64,000 nucleotides of DNA from Triglochin maritima (GCA_963682175.1 OY821784.1:38669621-38733620); one strand, 5' to 3'; positions 10,954 through 23,400 are shown, numbered from the stretch's first letter. Numbers and translations: made by a program. The notes: a model not told the origin generated them from the sequence alone.

Positions 10954-12204
10954 ATACTTTCGTGTGATATTTATAATAGAAAAGAGATCATAAAATTAAT
11001 GCAATTCAAACTAATTCATCATGGTTGATAAAATGCAATTCAAACTCCAAATGGGAAATGAGTGCGGATTCTTTTTCATCTCCAAGTAGGGTTTATGATT
11101 TTGTTTTTTCAATTTTCTTTCATGTTTTTTTTTTCTTTTCTGGTTTGGACGAACTCTACAGTGTATTGAGTAACAATTGTATGAGGATGCAAAATGACAA
11201 CAGATTAACATCTAAGAAATAATACTTTTGGTTTGTGATGTTAATCTAGGATATTGTGTGATTCTGAAGAAAGAACACTTGGTTTATGACCACATGAGAA
11301 GGAAAATAAAGAACACTACATGTGGTGAGTCCTCTGTTAGATTTAACTTTAGCTTGTTTGGTGATAATTTGTGTTAGATTCGGTTTCATGAGGTGAAATT
11401 TATGTTTTGGTTTGATTTCTTTTAGAAGGTAAGACGATTGTGGATTAGATTACGTGTGTTTTGTCGGTGTTCGTGTAGTTTCATGTTTCATATAAGTTTC
11501 GCAATAAGAACATCGATAACAACACACGGGTACTTCTCAGACGTCATGTTTTCTCTATCAGTCACCTCAGCACAAATCAATCCTCATAAATTTTTCTTAA
11601 TCACACCCAGAAACAACTCAAACGCCTTACATTCTCTCCCATCCACGTCATTTGGGAATCAATTCTGGGTAAAACACACAAAAAAATTAAAAAATATAAA
11701 CAAATAAAAAAATTCATTAAAAATTGCGAAAATAATTTAAAATAATGTTTAAAACATTTTTAGAACAAAAATTGTAAAAATAAATAAAAATTAAACCAAT
11801 ATGGGGCCTACGTGCCCCTCGTTGGGCGCCCAAACAGGAAATGGGACCCGAAAAAGCACCACCCTCCCATTAAGGGATGACAAATCAGGCACCCAACCCG
11901 GGCGACCGATTTAGATCACTCGTTACAGGTACTCTAACGTGGAAGATAACTACTGAGACGATTAATACACATATATTTGAAGTGCGTATATTCTTACCAT
12001 GTCTCCATGGTGTTATCATGTCTAAGGGTCTAGACAAGAAGACATTTAGATAATGTCGTGTCACCCACAAACAACAAACATAATAATCGTGTACCATATA
12101 CAAAATTATGGACTTCCAGTATTGTGTTTATATGACAAGTTATTGTGTTGTGTTTTTGACCTGTCTAGTTGAAATCTCCGAGATTTTTTGGTTGGTAGTG
12201 AAAA
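10954..12204. other. Intergenic region, no gene recognised
   Basis: AT-rich sequence with only short frames. A GC-richer block at 11800-11880 (GGGGCCTACGTGCCCC, GGGCGCCCAAAC) looks like the right part of an old Tourist-like element ending near AAGGGATGACA, but no left end was found. Confidence 0.4.
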
Positions 12205-13289
12205 CAATTGTTATTCATCGTCGGAAAAATACTTAAATCGTCACAATGAATTATCATTTTGCTCTTCTCTCATTTCTACTCATATATCGCGACATTTCAC
12301 TCTCCTATCACTCATATTTCTTCATTTTTCTCTCATAATCATAAAAAATAATGTTTCGGAGGTCAGGTAATGAACCAACGGACGCCCCAGTGTACTCGAA
12401 TCTGGTAAAATTTCCAACTTCTTTTTAATAATTAAAAATTAAAAAAATTAGGGGGCATCCGCCAGAGCCTCCCCCCAATAGGGGTGGCGTCTGGGTAAAA
12501 CGCTCTCTCCATAGGGACGTTTTACCCAGACGCCCCCTAACTTTTTTAATAAAAAATTTAAAATTTATACGGTGTGTTATCTCAAATTATTTTAGGTTCC
12601 GTTCCAAAAAATTTGGTATTAATTGGTAATTATACGGGTTGGATTACAACGAGTTTTTGCAGGTGATGAAGATTCAAAAAATTTCAGATCCAATAATTTA
12701 AAAATCTAAAAACTTTAAGTAGTTTTAAGTAGAGCCCCGAACGACTTGTCGATGTGGTATTTGTAAGTCGGGAAGTTTTACCACCGGGAAAATTTGGATC
12801 TTGAAATTGTTGGTTCTGGAAATTTTTGAATCTTCATCACTTGCAAAAAAACTCATTGTAATCCGGTCTGTTACCACCGAAATCTTGCAACGGAACCTCA
12901 AATAATTTAAGATAACACACCTTATAATTTTAAGATTTTTTTTTGATTTTTTTTGTACGGAAGTCTTAGCCAGACACCACCCCCAAGGGGTGAGCGTTTT
13001 ACCCAGACACCTCACCATGGGGGAGGCATTTGGCTAAGATGCCTCCCAATGGAGGGGGTGTTTTACCCAAACGTCCGACTTGATTTAATTTTTTTGCTGG
13101 GCTTAGTTCACCGAATCCAGACGCTTCGTTAGACATTTTCGTGGTGTTTGTACTGGGAAAATGAGAAAAACGTAGGCAGAAATCTTATTTTAAAAGACAT
13201 GACAAAATCAGTATTAAATGAATTGTGAAGAGCAAAATGATAATTGTTGGAGTGATTTAAGTAGTTTGCGACGATGAACAATAATTCTC
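12205..13289 (+). mobile_element. Non-autonomous MULE derivative (copy B), inverted duplication
   Basis: Both ends carry an inverted repeat of the form CAATTGTTATTCATCGTCG...ACTTAAATCG, related to the ends of the complete MULE at 17280-23763. The left half keeps a start like the PMD gene's first exon (ATGTTTCGGAGGTCAGG at 12351). The right half, on the minus strand, keeps the transposase first exon (ATGTCTAACGAAGCG, start near 13134). Both halves then hold a short palindromic GC-rich array and the start of transposase exon 2 (TTAGGTTCCGTT at 12592 and its inverted copy near 12898). The whole element is therefore a large fold-back with no intact gene. No clear target duplication was found. Confidence 0.75.
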
Positions 13290-13364
13290 AAAAAAATAGT
13301 TTATTTTTTCACAAAATTTACGGAGTGACTGAATATTATTTGACGAGTGATATACAAATGCATC

Positions 13365-13786
13365 TAGGGGTGCACATTGGTCAGGTTGGGAAATCAAAAA
13401 CCCGAATTTTCGGGTCGGGTTCGGGTTGAGGGGGTCGGGTTGACCCAACCCAACCTAAACCCGATTTTTATTTTTATTTTGATTTTTTTTGATTTTTTCC
13501 CAAATAAACCGGTCGACCGAATATCACTCGGTCGACCGTTTCCAACCCGAAAATTTCGGGTGTTCAAGCCACCGGTTGACCGTTTAAGCACCGGTCGACC
13601 GAACCCGACCAAGTTTGGGAGAAAATTTTCGAATTCGGGTTCAACCCGACCCAACCCGAAAATTTCGGGTCGGGTTGGGTTGAACCTAAACCGGTTCGGG
13701 TTCGGATTCGGGTTGGATTTTTTCCCAACCCGAAAATTTCGGATTGGGTCGGGTTGAGGCCCAAACCCGACCCATGTGCACCCCTA
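13365..13786. mobile_element. hAT-type MITE with 8-bp target duplication
   Basis: The terminal inverted repeats are TAGGGGTGCACAT and ATGTGCACCCCTA. The flanks carry a perfect 8-bp duplication AATGCATC (13357-13364 and 13787-13794), diagnostic of hAT transposition. The 422-bp interior is made of GGGTCGGGTT/AACCCGAC and CCCGAAAATTTCGGG words that can fold on themselves. It also holds several CGGTCGACCG-type palindromes. It does not encode a transposase. Confidence 0.9.
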
Positions 13787-13794
13787 AATGCATC

Positions 13795-15031
13795 CTTTGA
13801 AGAAGACGTAAAATAAACCATTCAACCGCGTTTAAAATAGAGTAGAAACAACTTCCAAATTAAGAAAAATTAAATATATGTCTAGTCTTTCAACTCTAAT
13901 TGTCTTTCTTTCATCAATTTCTTAGTAGGTTCTGTTGAATTATGGATCCATTAATACTTTTATAGATTTTAACAACCAAATAATCTGAACTCACCACCCT
14001 TTCCAACCAACGTACACAAGTAATACCACCAAATAAAAACCAACCACAATCCACAACAAAATCAATCTTATCCGATTCCATCTCGTTAAAAAGAATTAAG
14101 CAACTTGATTAACAAACCCACATCAAAATCCCACCAAACATTAATGTTCACATGAGCAAAGAACAAAACACATAAAATAACAGACCAGAAGCAAATAACA
14201 TAATAATTCCTAATGGGGGATTAGTTGACCAAAATGACCCTGGCAGCTTCCAAGAACTTGTTAAGATTTGGTGTGTGAATGAATATTGTTGGCTCCTTTC
14301 TTTGCAGCAAAGCATCAGAGAACCCATCTGTCCTGCCAACCTTTGTTGCCAGCAAACACCATCACCTTCCTCGAACCTCTTCCTTCTCATCTCTATCTCT
14401 ATCTCTCTAACACATACACTTATAGGAAGAAAGAAAGGAAAAATATATGTAAGGTCGATCTACTTTGCATTCATGCCCTCCATTTTAGTCTTATTTATAT
14501 TTAGACCACACCTTCTGCTTCGAAACGTACGTCCAAAGATTTCAATTTGAACTACCTATTAACTACCATCAGTTTAGACTTTGAGAGTAATGTGTGATTC
14601 GAGAATCAAAAGATATCATTAACTGTTAGTTATACATCTTGGTCTTCAGACGGAAATTATATATTTTAAAGCTCCAATTATTGGTAGATGAATTGGTGAG
14701 TTTGGAGGTTAATTCTTCAAGGTAGAACCAATTTATCAACCCTTACATATTTTCATGCAATCACATGCAAGATAAAACCTGTACATTAATAGCTTTTGTT
14801 TTAGGCGTGAAAATAAATATCCTAGCAGCCCAACAAACAACGACGGATGAAATTAAATTAGACAACCGTATGAATTTAGGGTATTACTAGGAAAGAATTT
14901 ATGAAATTAAAGGATGTTTTTTATATTATTAGAAATCACAGATTATTAAATTAACAACAACAAAATATAAGGGTATATTTGCAACACACCAATTATCAAG
15001 TGTAACCAACAATACACCTATTTCCTTACCA
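13795..15031. other. Intergenic region, no gene recognised
   Basis: AT-rich sequence. A stretch at 14200-14450 with a CT-rich TCTCTATCTCTATCTCTC run looks like a leader or an old exon, and frames cross it on both strands, but none resembles a known protein. Confidence 0.45.
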
Positions 15032-15041
15032 CTATATATAC
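15032..15041 (+). promoter_or_regulatory. TATA box of the EF-hand gene
   Basis: CTATATATAC lies 91 bp upstream of the ATG at 15132, giving a leader of about 60 bp. Confidence 0.6.
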
Positions 15042-15131
15042 ATGTATCTGTACATGTTAACATTCCAACACAAACCCATCAATTCAACCCACTAACTATT
15101 CTCTTCAAAATTATCAACAAAGTAACCAACA

Positions 15132-15467
15132 ATGGATGTTTTGTTTGAGGATTTCCTTCCAATAATGGCAGAGAAGCTTGGAGGGGAGGGTTTGGTGGAG
15201 GAGTTGTGCAGTGGATTCAGCCTTCTTGTGGATGAGAGCAAAGGAGTCATAACCTTTGAGAGTCTGAAGAAGAATGCTGGTCTTATGGGTCTTGAGGGGA
15301 TGGGAGATGAGGAGCTCATGTGCATGATTAGGGAAGGTGACACTGATGGTGATAGTGCTCTTAATCAGATGGAGTTTTGTGTTCTCATGTTCAGACTCAG
15401 CCCTGAGCTCATGGAGGAGTCTTGGAGGGTTGTGGGTGAGGCCATGCAAATCATGGATCATCATTAG
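15132..15467 (+). CDS. Small EF-hand calcium-binding protein, PBP1/KIC type
   Basis: Single-exon frame of 111 residues. One canonical EF-hand loop lies at residues 70-81 (DTDGDSALNQME), with Asp at positions 1, 3 and 5 and Glu at 12. The flanking helices ELMCMIREG and FCVLMFRLSPELMEESW are the signature of the plant PBP1/KIC/KRP1 group. In Arabidopsis, PBP1 binds the PINOID kinase in a calcium-dependent way, and KIC binds the kinesin-like KCBP. The N-terminal EDFLPIMAEKLG and the degenerate first hand (VDESKGVITFESL, residues 33-45) also fit. The length matches the family (about 110-135). It is likely cytosolic and soluble, with no signal peptide. A TATA box precedes it. I cannot decide between the PBP1 and KIC/KRP1 orthologues from this sequence. 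Confidence 0.92.
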   Translation: MDVLFEDFLPIMAEKLGGEGLVEELCSGFSLLVDESKGVITFESLKKNAGLMGLEGMGDEELMCMIREGDTDGDSALNQMEFCVLMFRLSPELMEESWRVVGEAMQIMDHH

Positions 15468-15817
15468 ATCTTGTCAATTCAGTTTCTATGTTGTTAATTA
15501 ACAAACATGTCAACTTTGTGTTTTTTTTTCTTTGTTAATTGGATCTCTGATGTTTCACTAAACAATTCTTTTTCTCCTCTCTGGATTGTGTTTTCTGGAA
15601 TTAAAGTATAGTTGCATGTCATTTGGCAAATCAGTTTTCTCTCTCTCTCTTTTTTGTTAATTTTCCTTGGTTTTGTTTTCCAAATCTTGGTGCAACTGGG
15701 TGGATAGGATGTGGGATTTAAAGTCCAACTCTTAGCAAATAGAAGATAGTTTTGGAATCATAATAAAGAAATACAAGCTTGTTTCACAAGCTTATTTTTG
15801 TAGCACATGCTCCCCAT

Positions 15818-16304
15818 TACAGGTGCAACTCGGATAATATGACTCGGATACCTACTGTATCCGAATTCGAATCCGAATATCATATTCTATTACCAAATTC
15901 GAATTCGAATCCGAATTCAGCAGAACTATCCGAATCTGAATCCGAAACTTCAAATTTTTTGAATACTAATTGGTATTCGGATATTATCCGAAATTGAATA
16001 GATTTATATATATTGTAATTAATTTTCGAATTAAAATTTTCGAATACTAAATTTTCGTATTAAAATTTTGGAATACTAAATTTTGGAATACTAATTTGTG
16101 TATTTGACCATGTATTCGAATAATTCGGATTATTCGAATTTTAAATAGTTTGTATCCGAATTCGTATCCGAATTCTAATTGGTAAATTTTTTTAACAAAA
16201 TTCGTATCCGAAATTAAATTGGTAACATTGAACTTACCAAATACCAACTAAATAGAAATTTTCGAATCGAATACTCGGATAGTTGGTAACCATTTGCACC
16301 CCTA
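15818..16304. mobile_element. hAT-type MITE (family shared with 40941-41334)
   Basis: The ends are TACAGGTGCAA and TTTGCACCCCTA, flanked by an exact 8-bp duplication CTCCCCAT (15810-15817 and 16305-16312). The interior consists of degenerate ATCCGAATTCGAATCC-type words and is AT-rich and self-complementary. It has no coding capacity. The left end has decayed from the AGGGGTG consensus. Confidence 0.88.
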
Positions 16305-16312
16305 CTCCCCAT

Positions 16313-17271
16313 CCATGCTTAATTTTTTTATATGTTGCACATGCATATGACCATAATGAATATATATATATATATATATATGATATACAAATGGTTAATT
16401 AATATAATGCTATAGTACTGTGTACGAGTGCCCGTATACTATTTCGAGGGTCAACCCAATTAAACTTTCTGGTAGATCTGGACTCAGGTCGATTCGAATC
16501 CGGCTCGACTTGACTTAGAAATTAGAGTGCATATGCAAAGACAAGTCAAAGCGAATTCAAAGAGTTAATTCATATTTGAAGATCACTTGTTAGAGAATAG
16601 TCCAACATTAGAGGATTTGTGGGTGTTATGTTAGGTTGTAAGTTGGGAGGTCTTTTCGCTCGTCACAAATATCCACACTTAATAACATGTAGCCTAGGAT
16701 TTAGTCTGGTAGAGGAACTAATTACCACTAATTAATGTTGTGAACTAATTACCACCTAAAATACCCTAAAAATGATTTAAAAAAACACCTAAAATATCTT
16801 CAAAAATCTATAAAAATAATTAAAAAATCGGGCCGAGAAGGTCTAATGATCGATGCATTTTTTTTGAAATTAATATACCAATTAATTACTTTAACCCATT
16901 TTACATTTATCAAGAAAGAGATGCTCGATTTACAATTATGTATTCATCATCGAGTTACTTTGGACTTTATATCAATTTATACTCCCGTTAAGTAATCTGG
17001 TTACCGGGCCATAGATCAAACGGGCCCGTCCCTGCCAAACTGGACCGCTAAAAAATTATTTTTATTTTAAAATACATCCAAAAATACATAAAATACCTCC
17101 AAAATACTTAAAATACATTAAAAAATATCTAACATATTAAATAAAAATAGCTTCTACGGGCCCGGGGAGGTACATAGATCCACCGTTAAGTCACTTGTTA
17201 GTACAGTTACATAGATTACTACAATATGTTTGCACATCACCACTGCTCTGTTCCCAAGGTCATGGATGCAA
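16313..17271. other. Intergenic region, no gene recognised
   Basis: AT-rich, with a short (AT)n run at 16361-16382. Two GC-richer patches (about 16825 and 17005-17045, GGGCCCG-type words) look like remnants of low-complexity MITEs, but boundaries could not be set. Confidence 0.4.
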
Positions 17272-17279
17272 TTAGTTTA

Positions 17280-17342
17280 CTGAACTGCTAAACATCGCCC
17301 CAAAATTACTTAAATCGCCCCTTGAAATTACCAAATTGCCCT
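17280..17342 (+). repeat. Left terminal inverted repeat of MULE A
   Basis: It pairs with 23701-23763. The shared core reads AACTNCTAAACNTCGCCCC, then CTTAAATCGCCCCTTG and AAATTACCAAATTGCCCT. Confidence 0.9.
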
Positions 17343-17358
17343 TCCTCCTATTTTTGCT

Positions 17359-17366
17359 TATATATC
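17359..17366 (+). promoter_or_regulatory. TATA box, PMD gene of MULE A
   Basis: TTATATAT just inside the left terminal repeat, about 68 bp before the ATG at 17427. The opposite end has a matching TATA box, so each terminus carries a promoter. Confidence 0.5.
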
Positions 17367-17426
17367 TCACAATTTCACTCTTTTTTCAAAACCTTCTCTT
17401 CCTATACCTACTACACAAGATTACGA

Positions 17427-20209
17427 ATGTCTCGGAGGCCAGGGAAGCAGCCAGCAGTTCCCCCGGTGTACCCGTATGAGGTAACATTACGTTATTTATT
17501 TGTTTTTTTAAAAAAAAAAGTCGTCGGCGTCCGAGGGAGACGCCCCCCGCATGGGGCGGGCGTCCGAGGAAGCCGCTCCCCCCATAGGGGGAGCGGCTTC
17601 CGAGGACGCCCGACCCAAGCGGGGGGCGTCTCCCTCGGACGCCGACCCGTAGCGGGAGACGTCTGCGGAAGACGTCTCCCCGATGGGGGAGACGTCTTCC
17701 GAAGACGTCTCCCCGTAGGAGGAGGCGTCTCCGACAAACGCCTCCACCTTGCGGGAGGCGTCTCTCGCAGACGCCTCCTCCTTTTTTGTTTTTTTAATTA
17801 ATAAATATCATAATTACTTTAATAAATAGTGATAAATCAAAAAAATTAATTTAACAAATTCTTATTAAGTTTAACATTTGTGATATTTAGTTTTAACAAA
17901 TTTTGATTTAGTTTAACAATTGTTTTAATTTAGTTTAACAAATTTTGATTTAGTTTAACAATTTTGATAATTAAGTTTAACAAATTTTGATTTAGTTTAA
18001 CAATTTTGATAAATATGATAATTTAGTTTAACAAATTTAACAAATTTGTATTTAAAATTTCAATAAATAGTCATCGGGTCACAGTGGAGGGAGAGGCAAG
18101 TCGATACCATTACACGCCTTCCGTTCTTTAGAGGATGATTCAGCACCGCGTCATCCACGTAGACGGGGGATATCTGCTTCGGTCAGGAGGGAGAGGGAGG
18201 CATTACGTCGTCGTGAGGAGGAGGATGATTCCTTCGATGATGAGCATGTGGATAGTTTCGACGACGAGAGCGACGATGATGGCCCGTATGATGTGCGGCC
18301 GGAGGTGGAGAGGCAGAGGGATTATAGCGGAGGACGTGGTCGAGCGGGTACTTCTACTTCCGCCGGATGGATGGTGCGGAAGGGTAGGGGTGGGAGGTTT
18401 ACGACCGGGGATTCGAGCTCGTGCACTGTTGATCCCCGCGCTCAGAAGAAGAAGAGGGTCCAGGACGATTCTTGGATCGTGAGCAGTATGACGCCTGGTG
18501 GTCCTTTAGATGGGAGCGTCATTCCTAGTTTCTGGGGTCACATTGCTAGACGGATCTGGGACGGAGAGGATCGGAAGGTTCTGAAGTGCCAGAATCGGCA
18601 CAGAGCCTGTACAGCACTACAGGGTTGGCGGTCTACACTGAGTGCTGATATCAGAGAGGAGATTAGTGCCACGCATTTGGGGCACTTACCGTACAGCATG
18701 TTCCCTTATCTCGACATGCCTTTGATTTCGGCGTTTGTGGAGCGGTGGCAGCCTGACACCAACACTTTCCACATGCCTTTCGGAGAGATGACGATCATGC
18801 TTCACGATGTTTTCCAGATCCTGCGCATTCCTGTGGATGGTCGTCTGGTTAGTGCTCAGGGGTCGACGTCTGAGCTGAGGTGTTATGTGGCAGAGTTGCT
18901 TGGTGTCACACCTGATGGTCTGGCCAGAGATACAGCTTTATGGAGTGGTGGTGGTGGTGTCGGCATCGACTCCCTTGAGGACCTATGCAGACGGGCACGA
19001 CCTCCGCGGGCCGATGATACACAGTTGACGGCGTACCTATTCTTGATGCTCGGAGCCGTCTTGTTTGTCGACAAGAGTGGTTGTCGGATCAGACCACGCG
19101 ATCTACTGGAGGCTAGGGACCCGGAGACCGTTCGTGAGTACTCGTGGGGGTCAGCGACGTTGGCATACCTGTACCGGCAGCTTGGGATAGCTAGCCGTGC
19201 GGATTGTTCTGGGATTGCAGGTTGTCTTACGCTGCTGCAGGCGTGGATATACGAGTACTTTCCTGCATTCCGCCCGCATCGTGAGCGGAAGATTATCGAC
19301 GAGGGTCATCCACGTTCGGGTATGTGGGCTGTCCGGAGCGAGGACAAGAGCGATGGACGATTGCGTTCTATCCGCGCACGGCTAGATCAGATGACTGCAT
19401 CAGAGGTATCAAACTTTACACCATTTATTTAATTTTAAGATGTATTATTATTAATGTGTTAAACTTTAGGTGGAGTGGTTACCCTATGGTCCTGACCCAG
19501 CAGCGGATGTCCCGAGGACTTTATTGATGGGTCTTATTCGTTATCGGGATATCATAGAGCCTTATATGCCCGATCGGGTCTTGCGTCAGTTAGGATATGT
19601 TCAGGTGATCCCGGTTGACATTCCGACACCAGAGCATGCGGTGCGGTCTGCGACAGCAGCGACGTACGACGTCAGGTTCCCCGCTTCTACAGCGGAATCG
19701 ACTTGGCGGACATTTCCGAGATCATGCCGATTGTTCCTTGGCGACTTCAGACGTAGTCGCGACCCCTCCGAGTGTGATGCACGTTATCTTGATTGGTTCG
19801 GTAGTTACTCACATCCTATCATCGTCCGTGGTGCCTCCCGGAGAGCAGATCGACCACCAGATAGGACGTGTGGCGATCTGGTAATTTTTTCATTTTATCT
19901 AAATTTATTTGTACCGTATAATTTGTTAATGTACGCTAATGTTATTGTTATGTGCAGTGGATGGGTAAGATGATACGGGCTGTAGACCCAATCTTGCAGA
20001 TGAGGGATGAGCTGCCAGACGATGCCAGAGCTGCATGCGGAGATTTGGATGAGATCATACAGTCGTGGCATACTCAGTTAGGCATATCCGACCATGATTC
20101 GGATGATGAGTATGTTGATCTGTTGTACCGTACTCTTAGTATTTGCATTTATATTTGTTTATCTGTTGTACGCTTAGTATTTGTGTTTCCTTATCTGTTG
20201 TACGCTTAG
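17427..20209 (+). CDS. Plant mobile domain (PMD, aminotransferase-like) protein of MULE A
   Basis: Four exons: 17427-17480, 18071-19405, 19470-19880 and 19958-20209. All have GT-AG junctions and phase 0, giving 683 residues. Exon 1 encodes MSRRPGKQPAVPPVYPYE. An acidic/basic linker follows. From about residue 160 comes the plant mobile domain, with SVIPSFWGHIARRIWDGED, HMPFGEMTIMLHDVFQILR, VEWLPYGPDP, MPDRVLRQLGYVQ and ARYLDWFGSYSHPII. This domain (Pfam PMD) occurs in Arabidopsis MAIN/MAIL proteins and in many plant transposons; its biochemical role is unknown. Its placement, convergent with the transposase, mirrors the accessory gene mudrB of maize MuDR. The last exon runs into a 40-bp minisatellite that supplies the final ~30 codons, so the natural C terminus may be changed. 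Confidence 0.82.
17520..17790. repeat. Array of GC-rich palindromes in intron 1 of the PMD gene
   Basis: A chain of imperfect inverted repeats, each about 26-45 bp, of the form GACGTCTCCCC...GGGGAGACGTC, with GACGCC/GGCGTC words throughout. Base composition is far from the AT-rich surroundings. An equivalent array lies in intron 1 of the convergent gene. Confidence 0.85.
17820..18065 (+). repeat. AT-rich tandem repeat TTTAGTTTAACAAATTTTGA
   Basis: About eight degenerate ~20-30 bp units of TTTAACAAATTTTGATTTAG within the rest of PMD intron 1. Confidence 0.7.
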
Positions 20210-20365
20210 TATTTGCATTTATATTTGTTTATCTGTTGTACGCTTATTATTTGTATTTGTGTTTGTTTTTGCTAACATGTCGTGCGCTTATTGTTTGTAT
20301 TTGTGTTTTGCTTATCTGTTGTACCCTTATTATTTGTATTTGTGTTTGATAACCTTTCGTACTAT
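20110..20365 (+). repeat. ~40-bp minisatellite at the 3' end of the PMD gene
   Basis: Roughly six units of TTATCTGTTGTACGCTTAGTATTTGTATTTGTGTTTG, of decreasing similarity. The stop codon of the PMD model lies in the second unit. Confidence 0.8.
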
Positions 20366-20387
20366 TATATATAATGCAAATAAAGCA

Positions 20388-20495
20388 AACATATCAAAAC
20401 ATATTACATAATAAAGCAACACTATATAATGTACAAACATATCAAAACATATTACATAATTATACAAACATATCAAAACATATTACATAATTGTT
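20388..20495 (-). repeat. Three copies of a ~29-bp repeat at the 3' end of the transposase-OTU gene
   Basis: ACATATCAAAACATATTACATAAT occurs at about 20392, 20435 and 20468. The transposase-OTU stop codon falls within the last copy. Confidence 0.8.
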
Positions 20496-23400
20496 GCCAA
20501 TATGCTATCCTATTTTGGTACTCCAGCTCCCATCCAATAACACTCTCATCTCGTATTTGATACCACAGAGTCGCTATAGGAGGTACGGGGAATCCCTCAT
20601 TCAATTCCAAACGAATGTAATGAGCGTAACTCCCTAAATGAGCAATAATCAACTCTCTGCACGGTCTCGTCACGGTAGGCGGACTCTCCCAAGGTAGAAC
20701 TGTAAGACATGGGTACAACGAACCATCATTTCCGAGAGAGAAGAACATAACTGCACACTTGTAAAAATTTGCAATGGGAAACAAGTCCGTCCACGTCTCC
20801 ATATAGTGATTCTCGCCACAAGGTCCCCCGCCCCAATTAATCCGGTGACGAGCCTCCGCCACACCGTCGTAGTATACGTGCTCATAAAAAGATGGGTTCG
20901 CAGCTATCTCATTTGAAATCGAACGACGGGCGAGTTGCCAATTGTCTTCACCACCGTGGAAAACATCGGCGACACATCGAAATCCACAGTTTCCATCAGC
21001 ACGTACATCATTCCACTGGTGTAGGAATGGCATAATGATTCCTGGAATTCTATCTCCATATGGGAAGTCGTCTACGTCAGCCCGCCCAGTCACTACAATA
21101 TGAACAAAAAGTACAGTTAGATATAATAACAAAAGATACATATTTACTGAAATAAATAACAAAATTATAATAATAATAAATATAGGGATGGTATACCTGA
21201 TCCTCCCCTCACAGACGAAGAACCAGAAGATCGACCACGACCTTTGCTTCCACTACCGGAAGAACGACCACGACCTCTACTCCCACTACCTGAAGATCGA
21301 CCACTACCTCGCTCTGCATACTCAAACGCACTAGGGTCCCGTCGTGTCGACTTTCCCCTTGGTCGACCTCGTAGCTTTGTTTTTACTGCAGGCTCTTTCA
21401 AATTCGAATGTTCGGGGTGTAGCTGCTCGAATAAAACCCGAGAGGCAGATCGAATTACGGTAGGGTCACTTCCTGCAATCTCATCAACCAGACTGCGAAA
21501 ATGTTCGGCGTCTTGAGCTGCCTGAGACACAAACTCTGCGTTCCCGGCTCCTTCCCCAATGACAAGTGTCCTCCAGAACGAATGAATCTGCTCTAAGTAA
21601 ATTCCGTTTTCTGATTCAAGACATCCACGGATGGTACATGCGCAAGGTATCCCATGAGAAGTCAGAAAAGCGCACTCGCAACGATATTCAACTTCATCAT
21701 CTAACTGTTGCATTCTCTTCACCTCCTGACTCAGCAACTGCAAACAGTGATGCGAAACTCTACCATTTATGTGACGATATAGGGCATGTCCGAAATTAGT
21801 CAAATTTCGCCGTCTCAAGTCTTCAAGAAAGTTTCGAATATTCGTCAGCTGCATTTCAGTAGCCGCGTTGACGCGCTCGAAAAGAGTGTCCAGAGCTGCA
21901 GTCGATGTAGAAATCCACTCTTTTAGAGCCGAATGAGCACTTTCGACCCTACAATTCGTGGTGTTCCCAAAATGAAGGACTTTGTTCGTCCAATTCAGCA
22001 CAAACTTTTCTTTATGCACCAACCACGTGGTGTCCAGATACTCCGTGATAGCCGGCCACGATCTATACAAATCTTTCAGAGCATACACAGCTCTATCATA
22101 CTCGGCTTCTGAAGTAGAAAGCATGATCTTCCTCCATCTTCCACGCCTCAAAGTCTCTGCCATCTCCTTATTCTTGCCGAATACGTGGTACGCGTAATTC
22201 AATACGTCTTTGTTGATGTGCCATGTGCAGAGTAAAAGAGCAGAGTCTGGAAAAACCTCTCTCACTGGTCGCATAAGGCCTAACTCCCGGTCTGTTATTA
22301 TTGCAGTCGGGCTGACAGTCCCCAATAACAGATCTCTCAACTTCTCCATCACCCACAAATAACTGGAGTAAGATTCATCCATCAAAATCGCATATCCAAT
22401 AAGGAAATTCATGTTTGCTGGTGTGACCTCAATCATTTCGAACAAATGCATCTTATACTTGTTCGTCTTGTAAGTCGAATCCATGCAGATAACGAAAGGA
22501 TATGTCCGCAACAACTGGACTGACGTCGGATGTGCCAAAAAAGCGTGAGTGACGACATCAGTTTCTGGATCCGCCATAATCCAATGTAAGTACTCACACT
22601 GCACTGCTTGGTAGAGAAACTGCTGGACGGGATTCCGATCTTCAGATTTTGTCCTCCTCATGTAATCTCTGAAATTATAAATATGCCTTTGATTTGGATT
22701 GTCCTCCGGGAATTTTTCTTTTACTGCCTTCAAGATGTTCCGTGGTTTTGCTTGCGCCTCTGTCATATCACGAACAATCTTCTTCGCCCCAGAACTTAGA
22801 CCACTAATTTGACGATGACCCTCTGGATAAACTGCCAGTCTGTGGTTGTGATGTCCGTGACCACTATTAAAAACCACAACCCATCCATCACGATCCCGTC
22901 GCTCCACCACTTTTATTAAGAAACGGCAACCGCAACCCTTTCTTTTGGTGTTTCTTCGAAGTGCAGTATCCATATCCCGAGACTCCATTTGATTTCGCCG
23001 GTCGCATCTCAAATAACAATCCATCCGACTATCTGATCTTGTTTTGTACGACGACACGACCAAAAAAAACCCAGCTCCGATAGCTACTTGTTTGGCCCAT
23101 TTACATGCTTCATCGATTGTTGCAAAGATTTGTGTAGTTTGAAATAACTCACTGTAATCCACTCCATCACCACCGAAATCTGGAACCTACAAAAATAAAA
23201 TCGAAATTAAAAAAATAAAAAAATAAATTCGAAATTAAAAAATTTAAAAAATAAACTCGAAATTAAAAAAACAAAATCAAAATCAAAAAAAAAAAAGGCG
23301 TCTGTGTTAGACGCCTGCCCCATGGATGGGGCGTCTATGTTAAACGCCTTCCCCAACGGTAAGGCGTCTGCGTAGGACGCCTGACCGAAGGGAAGGGCGT

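Noticed and set aside
10530..10955. 141-codon minus-strand frame rich in RTGPDRSGQKP
   Set aside because: It lies inside a hAT MITE and only reflects the CCGGTCCGGT word repeat.
12205..13289. Target-site duplication for MULE copy B
   Set aside because: Flanks GTAGTGAAA and AAAAAAATA do not match; element boundaries rest on the terminal repeats only.
14148..14400. Possible miR167-like match (GAAGCTGCCAG on the minus strand)
   Set aside because: Only 11 bases match the microRNA and no matching arm was found to form a precursor.
17508..17747. Frames on both strands across the palindrome array (Gly/Arg/Pro-rich)
   Set aside because: Open only because of GC-rich palindromes inside an intron.
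18248..19432. 394-codon frame taken as a stand-alone gene
   Set aside because: It is the internal part of the second of four PMD exons; the real start is at 17427 and coding continues to 20209.
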